Source of the DNA: an uncultured Porphyromonadaceae bacterium
GTDB lineage: Bacteria > Bacteroidota > Bacteroidia > Bacteroidales > Muribaculaceae
DNA: 26,486 bases
NCBI GenBank assembly: GCA_937892215.1
Contig: CALAVE010000037.1
Location: 1-26,486 of the forward strand
Reading direction: 5' to 3'
The notes below the pieces were generated by a model. That model did not search any database. It saw nothing but the letters and a program-made list of their open reading frames with translations, and was not told the DNA's origin. Shown here piece after piece: positions 1 through 9,600 of the stretch. Made by a program: the position numbers and the translations under genes. The first letter of the stretch is position 1. Each line of letters begins with the position of its first letter.

Positions 1-39
1 CACAAGCCTGCTACCTCTCCCCCTCCCCACAAGACACGC

Positions 40-255
40 ATGAAACCCGCAACGACCTCCTACCGCTACACCGGCCTGTCGGGCAGTGATTCCACCTCAC
101 AAAAACGCACATCTTCAAGCAAAAAGAAATCCAAAAAGAAAAAGAAACAGCAGGGCATGAACGGCTGGGGCTGCCTGGGAAGAACCATTGTCTTCACCCT
201 CGTCCTGTTCGCCGCCTACGTATTCTTCGGCCTTCTCTTGGAGGCTCTGCAATAA
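40..255 (+). CDS. Small lysine-rich single-pass membrane protein (possibly 5'-partial)
   Basis: The first ATG in this frame gives 71 residues, but the frame is open all the way to base 1, so the true start may lie outside the window and this may be only the C-terminus of a longer protein. It has a Ser/Thr-rich start, a strongly basic stretch (about residues 25-37, mostly Lys and Ser), then one hydrophobic segment of about 20 residues near the end (about 48-68), ending in LLLEALQ. The layout suggests a C-terminally anchored membrane protein with a basic cytoplasmic side. I do not recognise a family and no function can be assigned. Confidence that the frame is coding is moderate; confidence in the start is low. 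Confidence 0.5.
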   Translation: MKPATTSYRYTGLSGSDSTSQKRTSSSKKKSKKKKKQQGMNGWGCLGRTIVFTLVLFAAYVFFGLLLEALQ

Positions 256-324
256 ATAGATTGAGCCTTTTCAAAAATTTTTTTTCAGTGTCTACTTAAA
301 TCATCTGGTACAAACGGAATTTTT

Positions 325-410
325 CAAATACCGAAATTTTTGACCATAAAATTCAGCAAATACCCGAATTTTGAGCCAAAATTTTCACAAATATACCCAG
401 ATTTTCAAAC
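325..410. repeat. Three iteron-like direct repeats upstream of the DUF4143 ATPase
   Basis: Three imperfect copies of a CAAATA(TA)CCCRRATTTT-like unit start at 325, 357 and 388, so they are spaced 32 and 31 bp, close to three helical turns. A partial fourth copy (CAAACGGAATTTTTC) may lie at 311-325. Copy 2 also enters an inverted repeat, AATTTTG (367-373) and CAAAATT (377-383) around a 3-nt centre. The array ends just before the -7 box at 419. The even spacing on one helical face suggests a protein-binding array, but no binding protein is known from the sequence. Confidence 0.55.
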
Positions 411-418
411 ATTTATTG

Positions 419-426
419 TAACTTTG
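419..426 (+). promoter_or_regulatory. -7 promoter box for the DUF4143 ATPase
   Basis: TAACTTTG matches the Bacteroidetes -7 consensus TAnnTTTG and lies 26 bp before the ATG at 453. The -33 TTTG element is not clear; only a TTTTC occurs in the expected area. The repeat array at 325-410 abuts this box, so proteins bound there could affect the promoter. Confidence 0.5.
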
Positions 427-452
427 CAGCAGAAAGCCAACACTTTACAACA

Positions 453-1793
453 ATGATTGAAAGAGATGCCCTGCAATACCTCCGAAACTGGAGGTTCGAT
501 AGAGATCGCCATCCTTTGGTTCTGAGAGGAACCAGACAGGTGGGGAAAACCACTATTGTGAATGAGTTCGCTCGTGAATACGACCACTATCTCTATCTCA
601 ATATGGAGTCGAATGGTGACCGTGGTGCCTTTGATCTCAACCTGAGTATCCAGGACACCGTCAGCCTATTGTTCGCACGCAAAAAACAAAAACAGGGAGA
701 AGGAGACACACTCATCTTCATCGATGAAATCCAGAATTCTCCGCAAGCTGTTGCCAAGTTGAGGTATTTCTACGAGGAGATGCCACAATTACATGTAATT
801 GCAGCTGGATCTCTGCTTGAAAACATTATAGATATAAAAACCAGTTTTCCTGTTGGCAGGGTGGACTATCTGCCTATTCGACCCTGTTCGTTCAGAGAAT
901 TCCTCAGAGCGATAGACCGCGCGACCGAGCTATTGTCGTTTGACAATGCCGAATTGACAAGGCCATTTCATACCGAATACATGGCCCTATTCAATCAGTA
1001 CTGCATTATAGGCGGCATGCCAGAAGTCGTTCAACACTATACAGACCATAGAGATTTACTGGGAGTTGACCGGATTTGTTCGAGACTCATGCGGGCTTAT
1101 CTCGATGATGTAGAAAAATACTGTCGAAGCAACAAACTCACCGAAGTTGTAAGGCACATCATAAAATATGGTTGGTACGAAGCAGGATCAATAATCAGAC
1201 TTGGCGGATTTGCCAATTCGCAGTATCGTTCACGCGAAGTCGGCGAGGCTTTTCAACTGCTACAAAAGGCCATGCTGCTCGAACTCGTACACCCCACTAC
1301 ATCAGCTCAAGTGCCATCCATACCTGAGATGAAACGAATGCCAAAACTATTCTGGTTTGATACAGGTATTGTGAACTATGCAGCAGATGTTCGAACTAAA
1401 CTTATCGGAACCAATGACATTTTAGACGTATGGCGAGGGCGCATCGGGGAGCAGATCGTAGCCCAAGAGCTGCTGGCGACAAGCAACGACATCAACCGTC
1501 ACCGCAGTTTTTGGACAAAAGGGAAAGGCGAGAGTGGAGCCGAGGTGGACTTGTTATGGACAGTGGACTCCAAACTGATTCCCATTGAGGTAAAAACTGG
1601 TCACAATGCGCACCTGAAGTCGCTACATTCATTTATGGACCAATCATCCACCGATGTTGCTGTGAGAGTATGGTCTGGGCCTTTCTCGGTCGACACAGTT
1701 GAGACAACTTTCGGGAAAAAGAGATTCAAACTTATCAATCTACCGTTCTATTTAGTATGGGACACAGAACGTATTGTCAGAAAGGAATTATGA
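453..1793 (+). CDS. AAA_14/DUF4143 ATPase with PD-(D/E)xK-like C-terminus
   Basis: This is a 446-residue protein of the ATPase family that combines an AAA_14 domain with a C-terminal DUF4143 domain. The P-loop is GTRQVGKTT (26-34), Walker B is FIDEIQ (89-94), and AAGSLLE (117-123) followed by SFPVGRV (131-137) is typical of the family. The C-terminus carries a PD-(D/E)xK nuclease-like core: GE at 333-334, EVD at 364-366 and EVK at 379-381, all intact. The biological role of this often multi-copy family is unknown. The gene is visibly more AT-rich than its neighbours, with frequent AAA, ATA and ATT codons, and sits alone between unrelated genes, which suggests horizontal acquisition. It is unlikely to be in one operon with parC, which has its own -7 box. 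Family assignment is secure; nuclease activity is inferred. Confidence 0.9.
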   Translation: MIERDALQYLRNWRFDRDRHPLVLRGTRQVGKTTIVNEFAREYDHYLYLNMESNGDRGAFDLNLSIQDTVSLLFARKKQKQGEGDTLIFIDEIQNSPQAVAKLRYFYEEMPQLHVIAAGSLLENIIDIKTSFPVGRVDYLPIRPCSFREFLRAIDRATELLSFDNAELTRPFHTEYMALFNQYCIIGGMPEVVQHYTDHRDLLGVDRICSRLMRAYLDDVEKYCRSNKLTEVVRHIIKYGWYEAGSIIRLGGFANSQYRSREVGEAFQLLQKAMLLELVHPTTSAQVPSIPEMKRMPKLFWFDTGIVNYAADVRTKLIGTNDILDVWRGRIGEQIVAQELLATSNDINRHRSFWTKGKGESGAEVDLLWTVDSKLIPIEVKTGHNAHLKSLHSFMDQSSTDVAVRVWSGPFSVDTVETTFGKKRFKLINLPFYLVWDTERIVRKEL

Positions 1794-1835
1794 GCTTTTC
1801 ACGGCCAGACAGATGACAAATCGAGGAATTTTGAT

Positions 1836-1843
1836 TATCTTTG
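1836..1843 (+). promoter_or_regulatory. -7 promoter box for parC
   Basis: TATCTTTG matches TAnnTTTG and lies 23 bp before the parC ATG, in the 73-bp gap after the ATPase stop codon. No clear TTTG is present at the -33 distance. Confidence 0.45.
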
Positions 1844-1866
1844 CGGGTTAAAACGCGATTATTGAT

Positions 1867-4647
1867 ATGAAGAAAGACGACGACGAACTGGAAGGACAGG
1901 AGCAGCAGGAGCCTATTGAGGGCAATGTCGGGGGCAATGAGACCGCCGGCAACGACGATGCCGGCACACCCGAGGAGGACGGCAACGGTAACGAGCCTCA
2001 AGCCCACTCCACCTACCAGGTGCCCAAAGATAAGAAACTGCAGCTGAGCGGTATGTATGAGAACTGGTTTCTCGACTATGCCTCTTACGTGATACTTGAG
2101 CGTGCCGTGCCCCACATCGAGGACGGCTTCAAGCCTGTGCAACGCCGCATCATGCACGCCATGAAGGAGGCCGATGACGGCCACTTCAACAAGGTTGCCA
2201 ACATCGTGGGTCTGACAATGCAGTACCACCCCCACGGTGACGCCTCGATCTACAGCGCGCTGGTGCAGCTGGGACAGAAGGAACTGCTCATCGACACGCA
2301 GGGTAACTGGGGCAACATCCTAACCGGCGACGGCGCCGCAGCCGGGCGATATATAGAGGCGCGACTGAGCGAGTTCGCTCTCGACGTGGTGTTTAACTCT
2401 AAGGTCACCGACTGGGGCCTCTCTTACGACGGGCGCAAGCGCGAGCCCGTCACGCTACCGGTGAAGTTCCCGTTGCTGCTGGCGCAGGGTGCCGAGGGTA
2501 TTGCCGTGGGACTGTCGTGCAAGATTCTGCCGCACAACTTCTGCGAAATCCTGGATGCGGCTGTTCAGTATCTGAAAGGGGAGGAATTCCACCTCTATCC
2601 CGATTTCCCCACCGGCGGCTACATCGACGTGAACAACTACAAGGATGGCGAGCGAGGTGGTAGCGTGCGCGTTCGCACCAAGATTGAGAAAATCGACAAC
2701 AAGACGCTCCTCGTCAAGGACCTGCCCTACGGCAAGACCACCGGCACGCTCATCGACTCCATTATCCGCGCCGGAGAGAAAGGCAAGATAAAAATTCGCA
2801 AGGTGGACGACAACACTTCGTCCAGTGCCGAGATTATTGTGCAACTCCAGCCGGGAACCTCCAGCGACAAGGCTATCGACGCGCTCTATGCGTTCAGCGA
2901 CTGCGAGATAAGCATTTCCCCCAACTGCTGCGTAATCAAGGACGAAAAACCGCAGTTCCTCACCGTGAGCGACCTGCTGCGCTTCTCCGTTGACTACACC
3001 AAGGGCATCCTCAAGGCCGAACTCAACATCCAGCGCAGCGAGGCTCTGGAGTCGCTCTTCTTCGCTTCGCTGGAGAAGATTTTCATTGAGGAACGCATCT
3101 ACAAGGACCGCGGATACGAACAGGCAGCCTCGGTGGATGCGGCCGTGGAGCACATCGACAAACGTCTGGAGCCCTTCAAGCCTAAGTTCTACCGCCCCAT
3201 CACGCGCGACGACATCCTGAGGCTGATGGAGATTAAAATGGGCCGTATCATCAAGTTCAACGCCCAGAAAGCCGACAACTACATCGCCATGCTCGAGGAG
3301 CGTATCCGCGACGTGGACTACAAACTGGCGCATCTGGTGGAACACACCATCAACTGGTACGAGGGACTGAAAGCCAAGTACGGAGCGCGCTATCCGCGTC
3401 GCACCATAATCCGCGACTTCGATACCATCGTGGCTTCTAAGGTGGCCGAGGCCAACGAGAAACTCTATATCAACCGCACCGACGGTTTCATCGGCACCGC
3501 GCTGAAAAAGGACGAATTTGTCTGCAACTGCTCCGACATCGACGACATCATAATCTTCTACAAAGACGGTAAATACAAGGTGATTAAGGTCGCCGAGAAG
3601 GCCTACGTGGGAAAAAACATCCTCTACCTGAATGTGTTCAAGCGCAACGACTCTCGCACTATCTACAACGTTCTCTATCAGGACGGACGCGGTGGGGTGG
3701 TCTATATGAAACGTTTTGCCGTCACCGGCGTCACGCGCGACAAGGAGTACGACATCACTCAGGGAAAACCGGGCTCCAAGATTCTCTGGTTCACGGTGAA
3801 CCCTAACGGTGAGGCCGAGGTGCTGCGCATCACGCTCAAACCTAAATTCCGACTCAAGATTCTGCAATTCGACATCGACCTCGCCGAACTGGCCATCAAG
3901 GGTAAGCAGTCGCGCGGTAATCTGGTGACTAAAAATGAGATTCACCGCATTTCGCTCAAGGAACACGGCGTCTCTACCCTCGGCGACCGCGAGGTATGGT
4001 TCGACCCCGACATTCTGCGCATCAACTATGAGGGACACGGACGCTCGCTCGGTAAGTTCGGCGGCGACGACAAGGTGCTGGTGATAATGAACAACGGTGA
4101 ATACTACACCACCACCAGCGATGCGTCTAACCACTTCGACGAGGGCATACTCGTTATCGAGAAGTTTGTGCAGGGCAAGGTATGGACGGCCGTCGTTGAC
4201 GATGCCGACCAGGGGTACCTCTACCTCAAGCGGTTCACGCTCGACGACAGCCCCAAAAAGCAGAGCGTGATTGGCGGCAATCCGCAATCGGCGCTCCGTC
4301 TGCTCACCGACACTAAATATGCCCGATTCAACGTTAAGTTTGGCGGCGGCGACTCGTTCCGAGACGACCTTGTGCTTGATGCTGAGGAATTTATCGCTGT
4401 CAAGAGTTTCAAGGCCAAGGGCAAGCGTATCTCTAACTACGCCGTGGAATCGGTCGTGGAAATAGAGCCGAGGCTGGTCGATGAACCGGAACCGGAGCCG
4501 CAAGTCACGCCCGGAGATGAAACCGTCACCGATACCGAAGCCTCTTTGCCCAACGAAATCAGCCAGCAGCAGGTTCTCGACAAATTCACCGGACAAATGC
4601 GTCTCTTTGATAACGACCCCGACGATGATAACCTCTCCCGGCCGTAG
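1867..4647 (+). CDS. parC: DNA topoisomerase IV subunit A (ParC/GyrA family)
   Basis: This 926-residue type IIA topoisomerase subunit cleaves and rejoins DNA for decatenation and needs a ParE partner, which is not in the window. The breakage-reunion domain starts near residue 58 (SGMYENWFLDYASYVILERA). The active-site Tyr is Y162 in AAAGRYIEARL. The C-terminal half has beta-pinwheel-like repeats but no canonical GyrA box (QRRGGKG), which favours ParC over GyrA. An acidic, Gly/Asn-rich extension (1-50) precedes the core, and an acidic tail follows it. In the quinolone-contact region HPHGDASIYS (121-130), the positions matching E. coli GyrA S83 and D87 are A126 and S130. The downstream barrel gene starts inside the last codons, so these genes are probably co-transcribed. 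Confidence 0.93.
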   Translation: MKKDDDELEGQEQQEPIEGNVGGNETAGNDDAGTPEEDGNGNEPQAHSTYQVPKDKKLQLSGMYENWFLDYASYVILERAVPHIEDGFKPVQRRIMHAMKEADDGHFNKVANIVGLTMQYHPHGDASIYSALVQLGQKELLIDTQGNWGNILTGDGAAAGRYIEARLSEFALDVVFNSKVTDWGLSYDGRKREPVTLPVKFPLLLAQGAEGIAVGLSCKILPHNFCEILDAAVQYLKGEEFHLYPDFPTGGYIDVNNYKDGERGGSVRVRTKIEKIDNKTLLVKDLPYGKTTGTLIDSIIRAGEKGKIKIRKVDDNTSSSAEIIVQLQPGTSSDKAIDALYAFSDCEISISPNCCVIKDEKPQFLTVSDLLRFSVDYTKGILKAELNIQRSEALESLFFASLEKIFIEERIYKDRGYEQAASVDAAVEHIDKRLEPFKPKFYRPITRDDILRLMEIKMGRIIKFNAQKADNYIAMLEERIRDVDYKLAHLVEHTINWYEGLKAKYGARYPRRTIIRDFDTIVASKVAEANEKLYINRTDGFIGTALKKDEFVCNCSDIDDIIIFYKDGKYKVIKVAEKAYVGKNILYLNVFKRNDSRTIYNVLYQDGRGGVVYMKRFAVTGVTRDKEYDITQGKPGSKILWFTVNPNGEAEVLRITLKPKFRLKILQFDIDLAELAIKGKQSRGNLVTKNEIHRISLKEHGVSTLGDREVWFDPDILRINYEGHGRSLGKFGGDDKVLVIMNNGEYYTTTSDASNHFDEGILVIEKFVQGKVWTAVVDDADQGYLYLKRFTLDDSPKKQSVIGGNPQSALRLLTDTKYARFNVKFGGGDSFRDDLVLDAEEFIAVKSFKAKGKRISNYAVESVVEIEPRLVDEPEPEPQVTPGDETVTDTEASLPNEISQQQVLDKFTGQMRLFDNDPDDDNLSRP

Positions 4648-5488
4648 CCTATGCGCCCTATGCGCCGCGTGCTGCCTCTGGTTGGGCGCGGTGGCGCAGT
4701 CCGATGCCGACTCTTGTCTGTATCGGCCGGTTACGTCGGTGTTTATGGCGGGTGTCGGGCCTGCATCTTCTCTTGACTCTTATCTGAGCGACGTGCGCTA
4801 CACGGGAATAAACGCGTCGCTGGCCTACGAACACCTGCAGTCCACCGGTTTCAGTCCGCGCCACTGGGTGCGACAACTCTACCTCGACGCCGATTTTCAG
4901 CACACGAAGAATATGGCCCGCAATCGCGTGGCCTACACCGTGGGACTCTCGGCGCGATGGGCTTTGATGCACCGATGGAACGCAGTGCTCACTCCCGGAC
5001 TCAGCCTCTTTGTCGGTGGTTCCACCCAGCTTGACTGCCGCGCGGAATATCGCCCCTCTAACAGCAACAATCTGCTCGCCGTTCATGCCGAGTGGGACGT
5101 GGGAGCCTCTGCCATGGCCGTGTATAACACTCGCCTGCGCACCTCTCCTGTCTCGCTCCGTTATCAGGCCGATGTGCCGGTGCTGGGCGTGCTCTATTCA
5201 CCGCAGTTCGACGAGTCCTACTACGAAATGTACGTCGGCAACCGCTCAGGACTCGCGCATTTCGCCTCGTGGGGATGCCGGTTCGCCATCACTAATTCTG
5301 TCTTTGCCGACTTCCGCCTTGGCGCCACCATTCTGCGCCTGGGCTACCGGAATCGCTATTATTCTTCTTCTGTGAGTCACATCAGTTACCGCCGTTGCTC
5401 ACACGCCTTCATCATCGGGGTGGGTGGGGAGTTCCTCTCGCTTCGCGGCAAGAGACCGGTGTTAAACTCAACCTCTGCCATCTACTGA
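4625..5488 (+). CDS. Secreted outer-membrane-barrel-like protein (DUF3316-like)
   Basis: I start this gene at the ATG at 4625, which overlaps the end of parC by 23 bp. It gives MITSPGRS followed by a hydrophobic stretch ending in LGAVA-Q, a plausible signal peptide. Earlier codons in this frame overlap parC and look like out-of-frame noise. The 287-residue product has alternating short beta-type segments rich in Tyr, Gly and Ser, for example VFMAGVGPASSL, and ends with FIIGVGGEFLSLRGK. It resembles Bacteroidetes DUF3316 proteins, thought to be outer-membrane or periplasmic, but I hold the family call loosely. It has 1 bp between its stop and the S41 protease start, so the two are likely translated from one message. 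Function unknown. Confidence 0.75.
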   Translation: MITSPGRSLCALCAACCLWLGAVAQSDADSCLYRPVTSVFMAGVGPASSLDSYLSDVRYTGINASLAYEHLQSTGFSPRHWVRQLYLDADFQHTKNMARNRVAYTVGLSARWALMHRWNAVLTPGLSLFVGGSTQLDCRAEYRPSNSNNLLAVHAEWDVGASAMAVYNTRLRTSPVSLRYQADVPVLGVLYSPQFDESYYEMYVGNRSGLAHFASWGCRFAITNSVFADFRLGATILRLGYRNRYYSSSVSHISYRRCSHAFIIGVGGEFLSLRGKRPVLNSTSAIY

Positions 5489-5489
5489 C

Positions 5490-6506
5490 ATGAAATTTCT
5501 CCGACACATATTGCTTTCCGTCTCAGCGTTGCTCCTGCTCAGTGCCTGCCACGACTCCAAGGAGTGGACCAACGACCCCTACGGAAACTTCGACGCGCTC
5601 TGGACCATCATCGACGAGCACTACTGCTTCTTCGCCTACAAGGACGTGGACTGGGACGAAGTGGGGCAGAAGTACAGGGCTCTGCTGTCGCCCAATATGA
5701 CTCAGCAAGAACTCTTCGACGTCTGCTCGCACATGCTCATGGAACTCCGCGACGGACACACTAATCTCATCTCCACTAACGATGTCTCCCGATACTGGAT
5801 TTGGGAACAGTACCCCGAAAATTTCTCTGAGCGTCTCATCACTGAGAATTATCTGAACTTCGACTACAAAACCACATCGGGCATACGCTATCAGATTCTG
5901 CCCGAAAACATCGGGTATATGTACTACGGCTCCTTCGCCAGCGCCATCGGCGAGGGCAATCTGGATGCTATCCTCCACTACCTCTCCTCCTCCGACGGGC
6001 TTATCATCGATGTGCGTAGCAACGGCGGCGGGTACCTCCCGCACGTCGAAACGCTTGTGTCGCGGTTCATCTCCGAACGCATCCATGCCGGGGCCATCTG
6101 CCATAAGACCGGGCCGGGACACAACGATTTCTCCGACCCCTACGATTACTACTACGAGCCGGCACGCGGGCGAATACACTACACCAAGCCGGTTGTGGTG
6201 CTCGCCAACCGTGGCTCGTTCAGCGCCACTAACAATTTCGTCTCTATAATGAAGTCGCTGCCTAATGTCACCGTAGTGGGCGACGTCACCGGCGGCGGCA
6301 GCGGCCTGCCCATCAGCAACGAACTGCCTTGCGGCTGGAGCGTTCGTTTCTCCTCTTGCTCCATCACCGACCCCGCCGGCAACATCACCGAGTTCGGCAC
6401 CGACCCCGACGTGAAGGTGGACATCTCACCGGAAGACCAGGCGACCGGACACGACACCATCCTCGACACCGCCATCGCCTTGCTCTCGCATTCCGCCTCT
6501 GAATAA
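5490..6506 (+). CDS. S41-family peptidase lipoprotein (tricorn/CtpA-like)
   Basis: This is a 338-residue lipoprotein. A signal sequence ends in the lipobox LSAC, with lipid Cys20. The S41 features are LRDGHT (86-91, His90), the core GLIIDVRSNGGGY (170-182) and NRGSFSATN (240-248). Aligned to the usual N-x-x-T/S-A-S-A-S-E pattern, Ser245 is the likely nucleophile. Asn248 stands where many CtpA-type enzymes have Glu, and the early DGHT motif suggests a tricorn-like Ser/His arrangement rather than Ser/Lys. FGTDPDVKVD near the end is typical of the family. No PDZ domain is evident. The protein is expected in the periplasm or on the outer membrane. It is the third gene of the parC group, and its substrate is unknown. 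Confidence 0.88.
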   Translation: MKFLRHILLSVSALLLLSACHDSKEWTNDPYGNFDALWTIIDEHYCFFAYKDVDWDEVGQKYRALLSPNMTQQELFDVCSHMLMELRDGHTNLISTNDVSRYWIWEQYPENFSERLITENYLNFDYKTTSGIRYQILPENIGYMYYGSFASAIGEGNLDAILHYLSSSDGLIIDVRSNGGGYLPHVETLVSRFISERIHAGAICHKTGPGHNDFSDPYDYYYEPARGRIHYTKPVVVLANRGSFSATNNFVSIMKSLPNVTVVGDVTGGGSGLPISNELPCGWSVRFSSCSITDPAGNITEFGTDPDVKVDISPEDQATGHDTILDTAIALLSHSASE

Positions 6507-6605
6507 CCACATCTCTTCCCTTAGCCGGGCAGCCCATTCGCAACATTCCGTAATTAGTTATGCAGATTTCTTCGTAGAAAATAGGGCATATCCCTGATTT
6601 TTTTG

Positions 6606-6613
6606 TAATTTTG
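6606..6613 (+). promoter_or_regulatory. -7 promoter box for secA
   Basis: TAATTTTG matches TAnnTTTG, 86 bp before the secA ATG, within the 193-bp AT-rich spacer after the S41 gene. A convincing -33 TTTG was not found. The remaining leader is A/T-rich and without visible structure. Confidence 0.45.
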
Positions 6614-6699
6614 TAGTTTGATTGGAAGTTGGCACGGTTTTTGCCTACTTACTATCACAATCCTATAACATGTAAATAAGAAATAAAACGATACAAGAA

Positions 6700-9600
6700 A
6701 TGGCACTATTAGACATTCTGAAACTTTTTTTAGGCAGCAAGTCCGACCGCGACATCAAAAAGTTGCAGCCGCTCGTGGAAAAAACGCTAAGCATTCACGA
6801 AGAACTCAAGGATATCTCTAACGACGAACTCCGTGCCCGAACCGCACAAATCCGTCAGGAACTGGCTCAGAGCGTGGCTGAATACAAGGACGAAATTGCT
6901 GCGGTTAAGGAGCAAATCGAAGGGCTCGACTACGACAAGCGCGAACCTCTTTGGGATAAAATCGACAAACTCGAAGGTAAAATACTCGACACGCTCGAGG
7001 ATGAACTGGACGAGGTGCTACCCACCGTCTTCGCCATCGTTAAGGAAACGGCGCGTCGTTTCGCCGAAAACGAGACTGTCGAAGTCACGGCCACACAGAT
7101 GGACCGTGACCTGGCGGCCGAAGGGCGTGACTTCCTCACCATCGAAGGCGATAAGGCTATCTACTATAACAGTTGGGAGGCCGGCGGAAACGAAACGGTC
7201 TGGAACATGATTCACTACGACGTGCAACTCATCGGCGGGGCCGTTCTGCATCAGGGTAAAATCGCCGAAATGGCCACAGGTGAAGGTAAAACTCTCGTGG
7301 CCACCCTGCCTGTGTTCCTCAACGCGCTCACCGGCAACGGCGTGCACGTCGTCACCGTCAACGACTACCTGGCTAAGCGTGACTCCGAGTGGATGGGACC
7401 GCTCTATATGTTCCACGGTCTCAGCGTCGCCTGCATCGACAAGACGCAGCCCAACAGCGACGAGCGCCGCAAGGCCTACAACTGCGACATCACTTTCGGC
7501 ACCAACAGCGAGTTTGGCTTCGACTACCTACGCGACAACATGGCTATGCGACCCGAGGACTGTGTACAGCGTGGTCACAACTACGCCATCGTGGACGAGG
7601 TGGACTCGGTCCTTATCGACGACGCACGCACGCCGCTCATCATATCCGGACCCGTAGCCAAGGGCGAGGACCAGTATTTCGACGAGTTTAAGCCTAACGT
7701 GGAGCGTGTCTATGACGCGCAGCGGCGTCTCGTCACACAACTTCTCACCGACGCTAAGCGTCTCATCGCCAGCGACGACGAGAAGGATGTTAAGGAGGGC
7801 GCTCTGCTACTCTTCCGCGCTTACAAGGGGCTGCCCAAGTACAAGCCGCTTATCCGATTCCTCTCACAGGACGGCGTCAAGCCGCTTATGCTCAAGACCG
7901 AGGCCTTCTACATGCAGGACAACAACCGCGAAATGCCCGTCGTCACCGACCCGCTGTTCTTCATCATCGAGGAGCAGAACAACACCGTGGAACTTACCGA
8001 TAAGGGTATCGACGTGCTCACTAAAGGAACCGACGACCCAAAGTTCTTCGTCCTTCCCGACATAGCCGCCGAACTCTCGGCCGTCACTAACGAGCCTATT
8101 TCCGACGAGGAAAAACTCGCCAAGAAGGACGAACTGCTCTCTAACTACGCTATCAAGTCTGAGCGGGTACACACTGTTACCCAGTTGCTCAAGGCCTACA
8201 CTCTGTTCAACCGCGACGACGAGTACATCGTCACCGAAGACGGCAAGGTGAAAATCGTCGATGAGCAGACTGGCCGTGTCATGGAGGGGCGCCGATACAG
8301 CGATGGTCTGCACCAGGCCATCGAGGCGAAGGAAGGTGTCAAGGTGGAGGCCGCCACGCAGACGTTCGCCACTATCACTCTGCAAAACTATTTCCGTATG
8401 TACCACAAACTGGCGGGTATGACCGGTACGGCTATCACTGAGGAGGATGAGTTCGACAAAATCTACAAACTGGAGGTTGTCACCATCCCCACTAACAAGC
8501 CTGTCGTACGTCTCGATATGCCCGACCGTATTTATAAGACTGAAAAAGAAAAGTTCGCCGCCGTTATCGACGAAATCGTCCGTATGCGCGATGCCGGACG
8601 GCCCACTCTCGTCGGTACCACCAGCGTGGAAATCTCCGAGAAACTGAGCCGTCTGCTCAATATGCGACACATCGAGCATAACGTGCTCAATGCTAAGTTG
8701 CACCAGAAGGAGGCCGACATCGTGGCTCACGCCGGACGCTCCGTCGGTGGAAAGGGTGTTGTCACTATCGCCACCAATATGGCCGGTCGTGGTACCGACA
8801 TCAAACTCACCGAGGAGGTGCGCGCAGCCGGTGGTCTCGCCATCATCGGTACTGAACGCCACGAGTCTCGTCGCGTTGACCGTCAGTTGCGCGGCCGTTC
8901 GGGCCGTCAGGGCGACCCGGGCAGTTCTGTGTTCTTCGTATCGTTCGAGGACAAGGTGATGCGTCTCTTTGCCAGCGAAGGCATCGTCAAGTTTCTCGAC
9001 CGTATGGGCCTCCACGATGGTGAGGCTATCGTGTCTAAGAGGGTCACTAACGCCATCGAGAACGCGCAGAAACGTGTCGAGGAGAACAACTTCGGCATCC
9101 GCAAGCACTTGCTTGAGTACGACGACGTGATGAACACGCAGCGTAACGTAATCTACACTCGCCGCCGCCACGCTCTCGTCGGCGAGCGCATCGGCACCGA
9201 TATCATCAACACTCTCTACGACTGCGTGGAAGAGGTGGTCGACACATTCTTCGGCGGTGACTATGAGGACTTCAAAATGCAGGTTCTCAGAATATTCGCC
9301 ATCGAACCGCCTATCGACGAGGCTGAATTCCGCGCCATGGACAAGAAGGACTGCGAAAAGCGTCTCTTCGACGCCGTGCTCGCTGCCTTCCAGCGCAAGC
9401 AGGAACGAATCGCCGAAGTGGCTATGCCGTTCTTCAATCGCATCGCTGAGGAACAAGGCGCCGCGGGTATGGAACTCCAGGGACAGGTGCAGGTGCCCAT
9501 CGGCGACGGCAAGCGGCTCTTTGGTATTGTGGTCGATGCTAAGGAAGCCTACGATTCGCAGTGCAAGGCGCTCACTAAGGCTTGGCAGAAGGCTGTCCTG

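Noticed and set aside
2455..4596. 713-codon open frame on the minus strand inside parC
   Set aside because: It is antisense to a certain topoisomerase gene. The product is a Val/Glu/Leu-rich sequence without recognisable domains, as expected for GC-rich codon use on the other strand.
4481..4624. Longer start for the barrel-like gene at 4481
   Set aside because: These codons overlap parC out of frame and give a basic, non-hydrophobic sequence ahead of a good signal peptide; the ATG at 4625 fits better.
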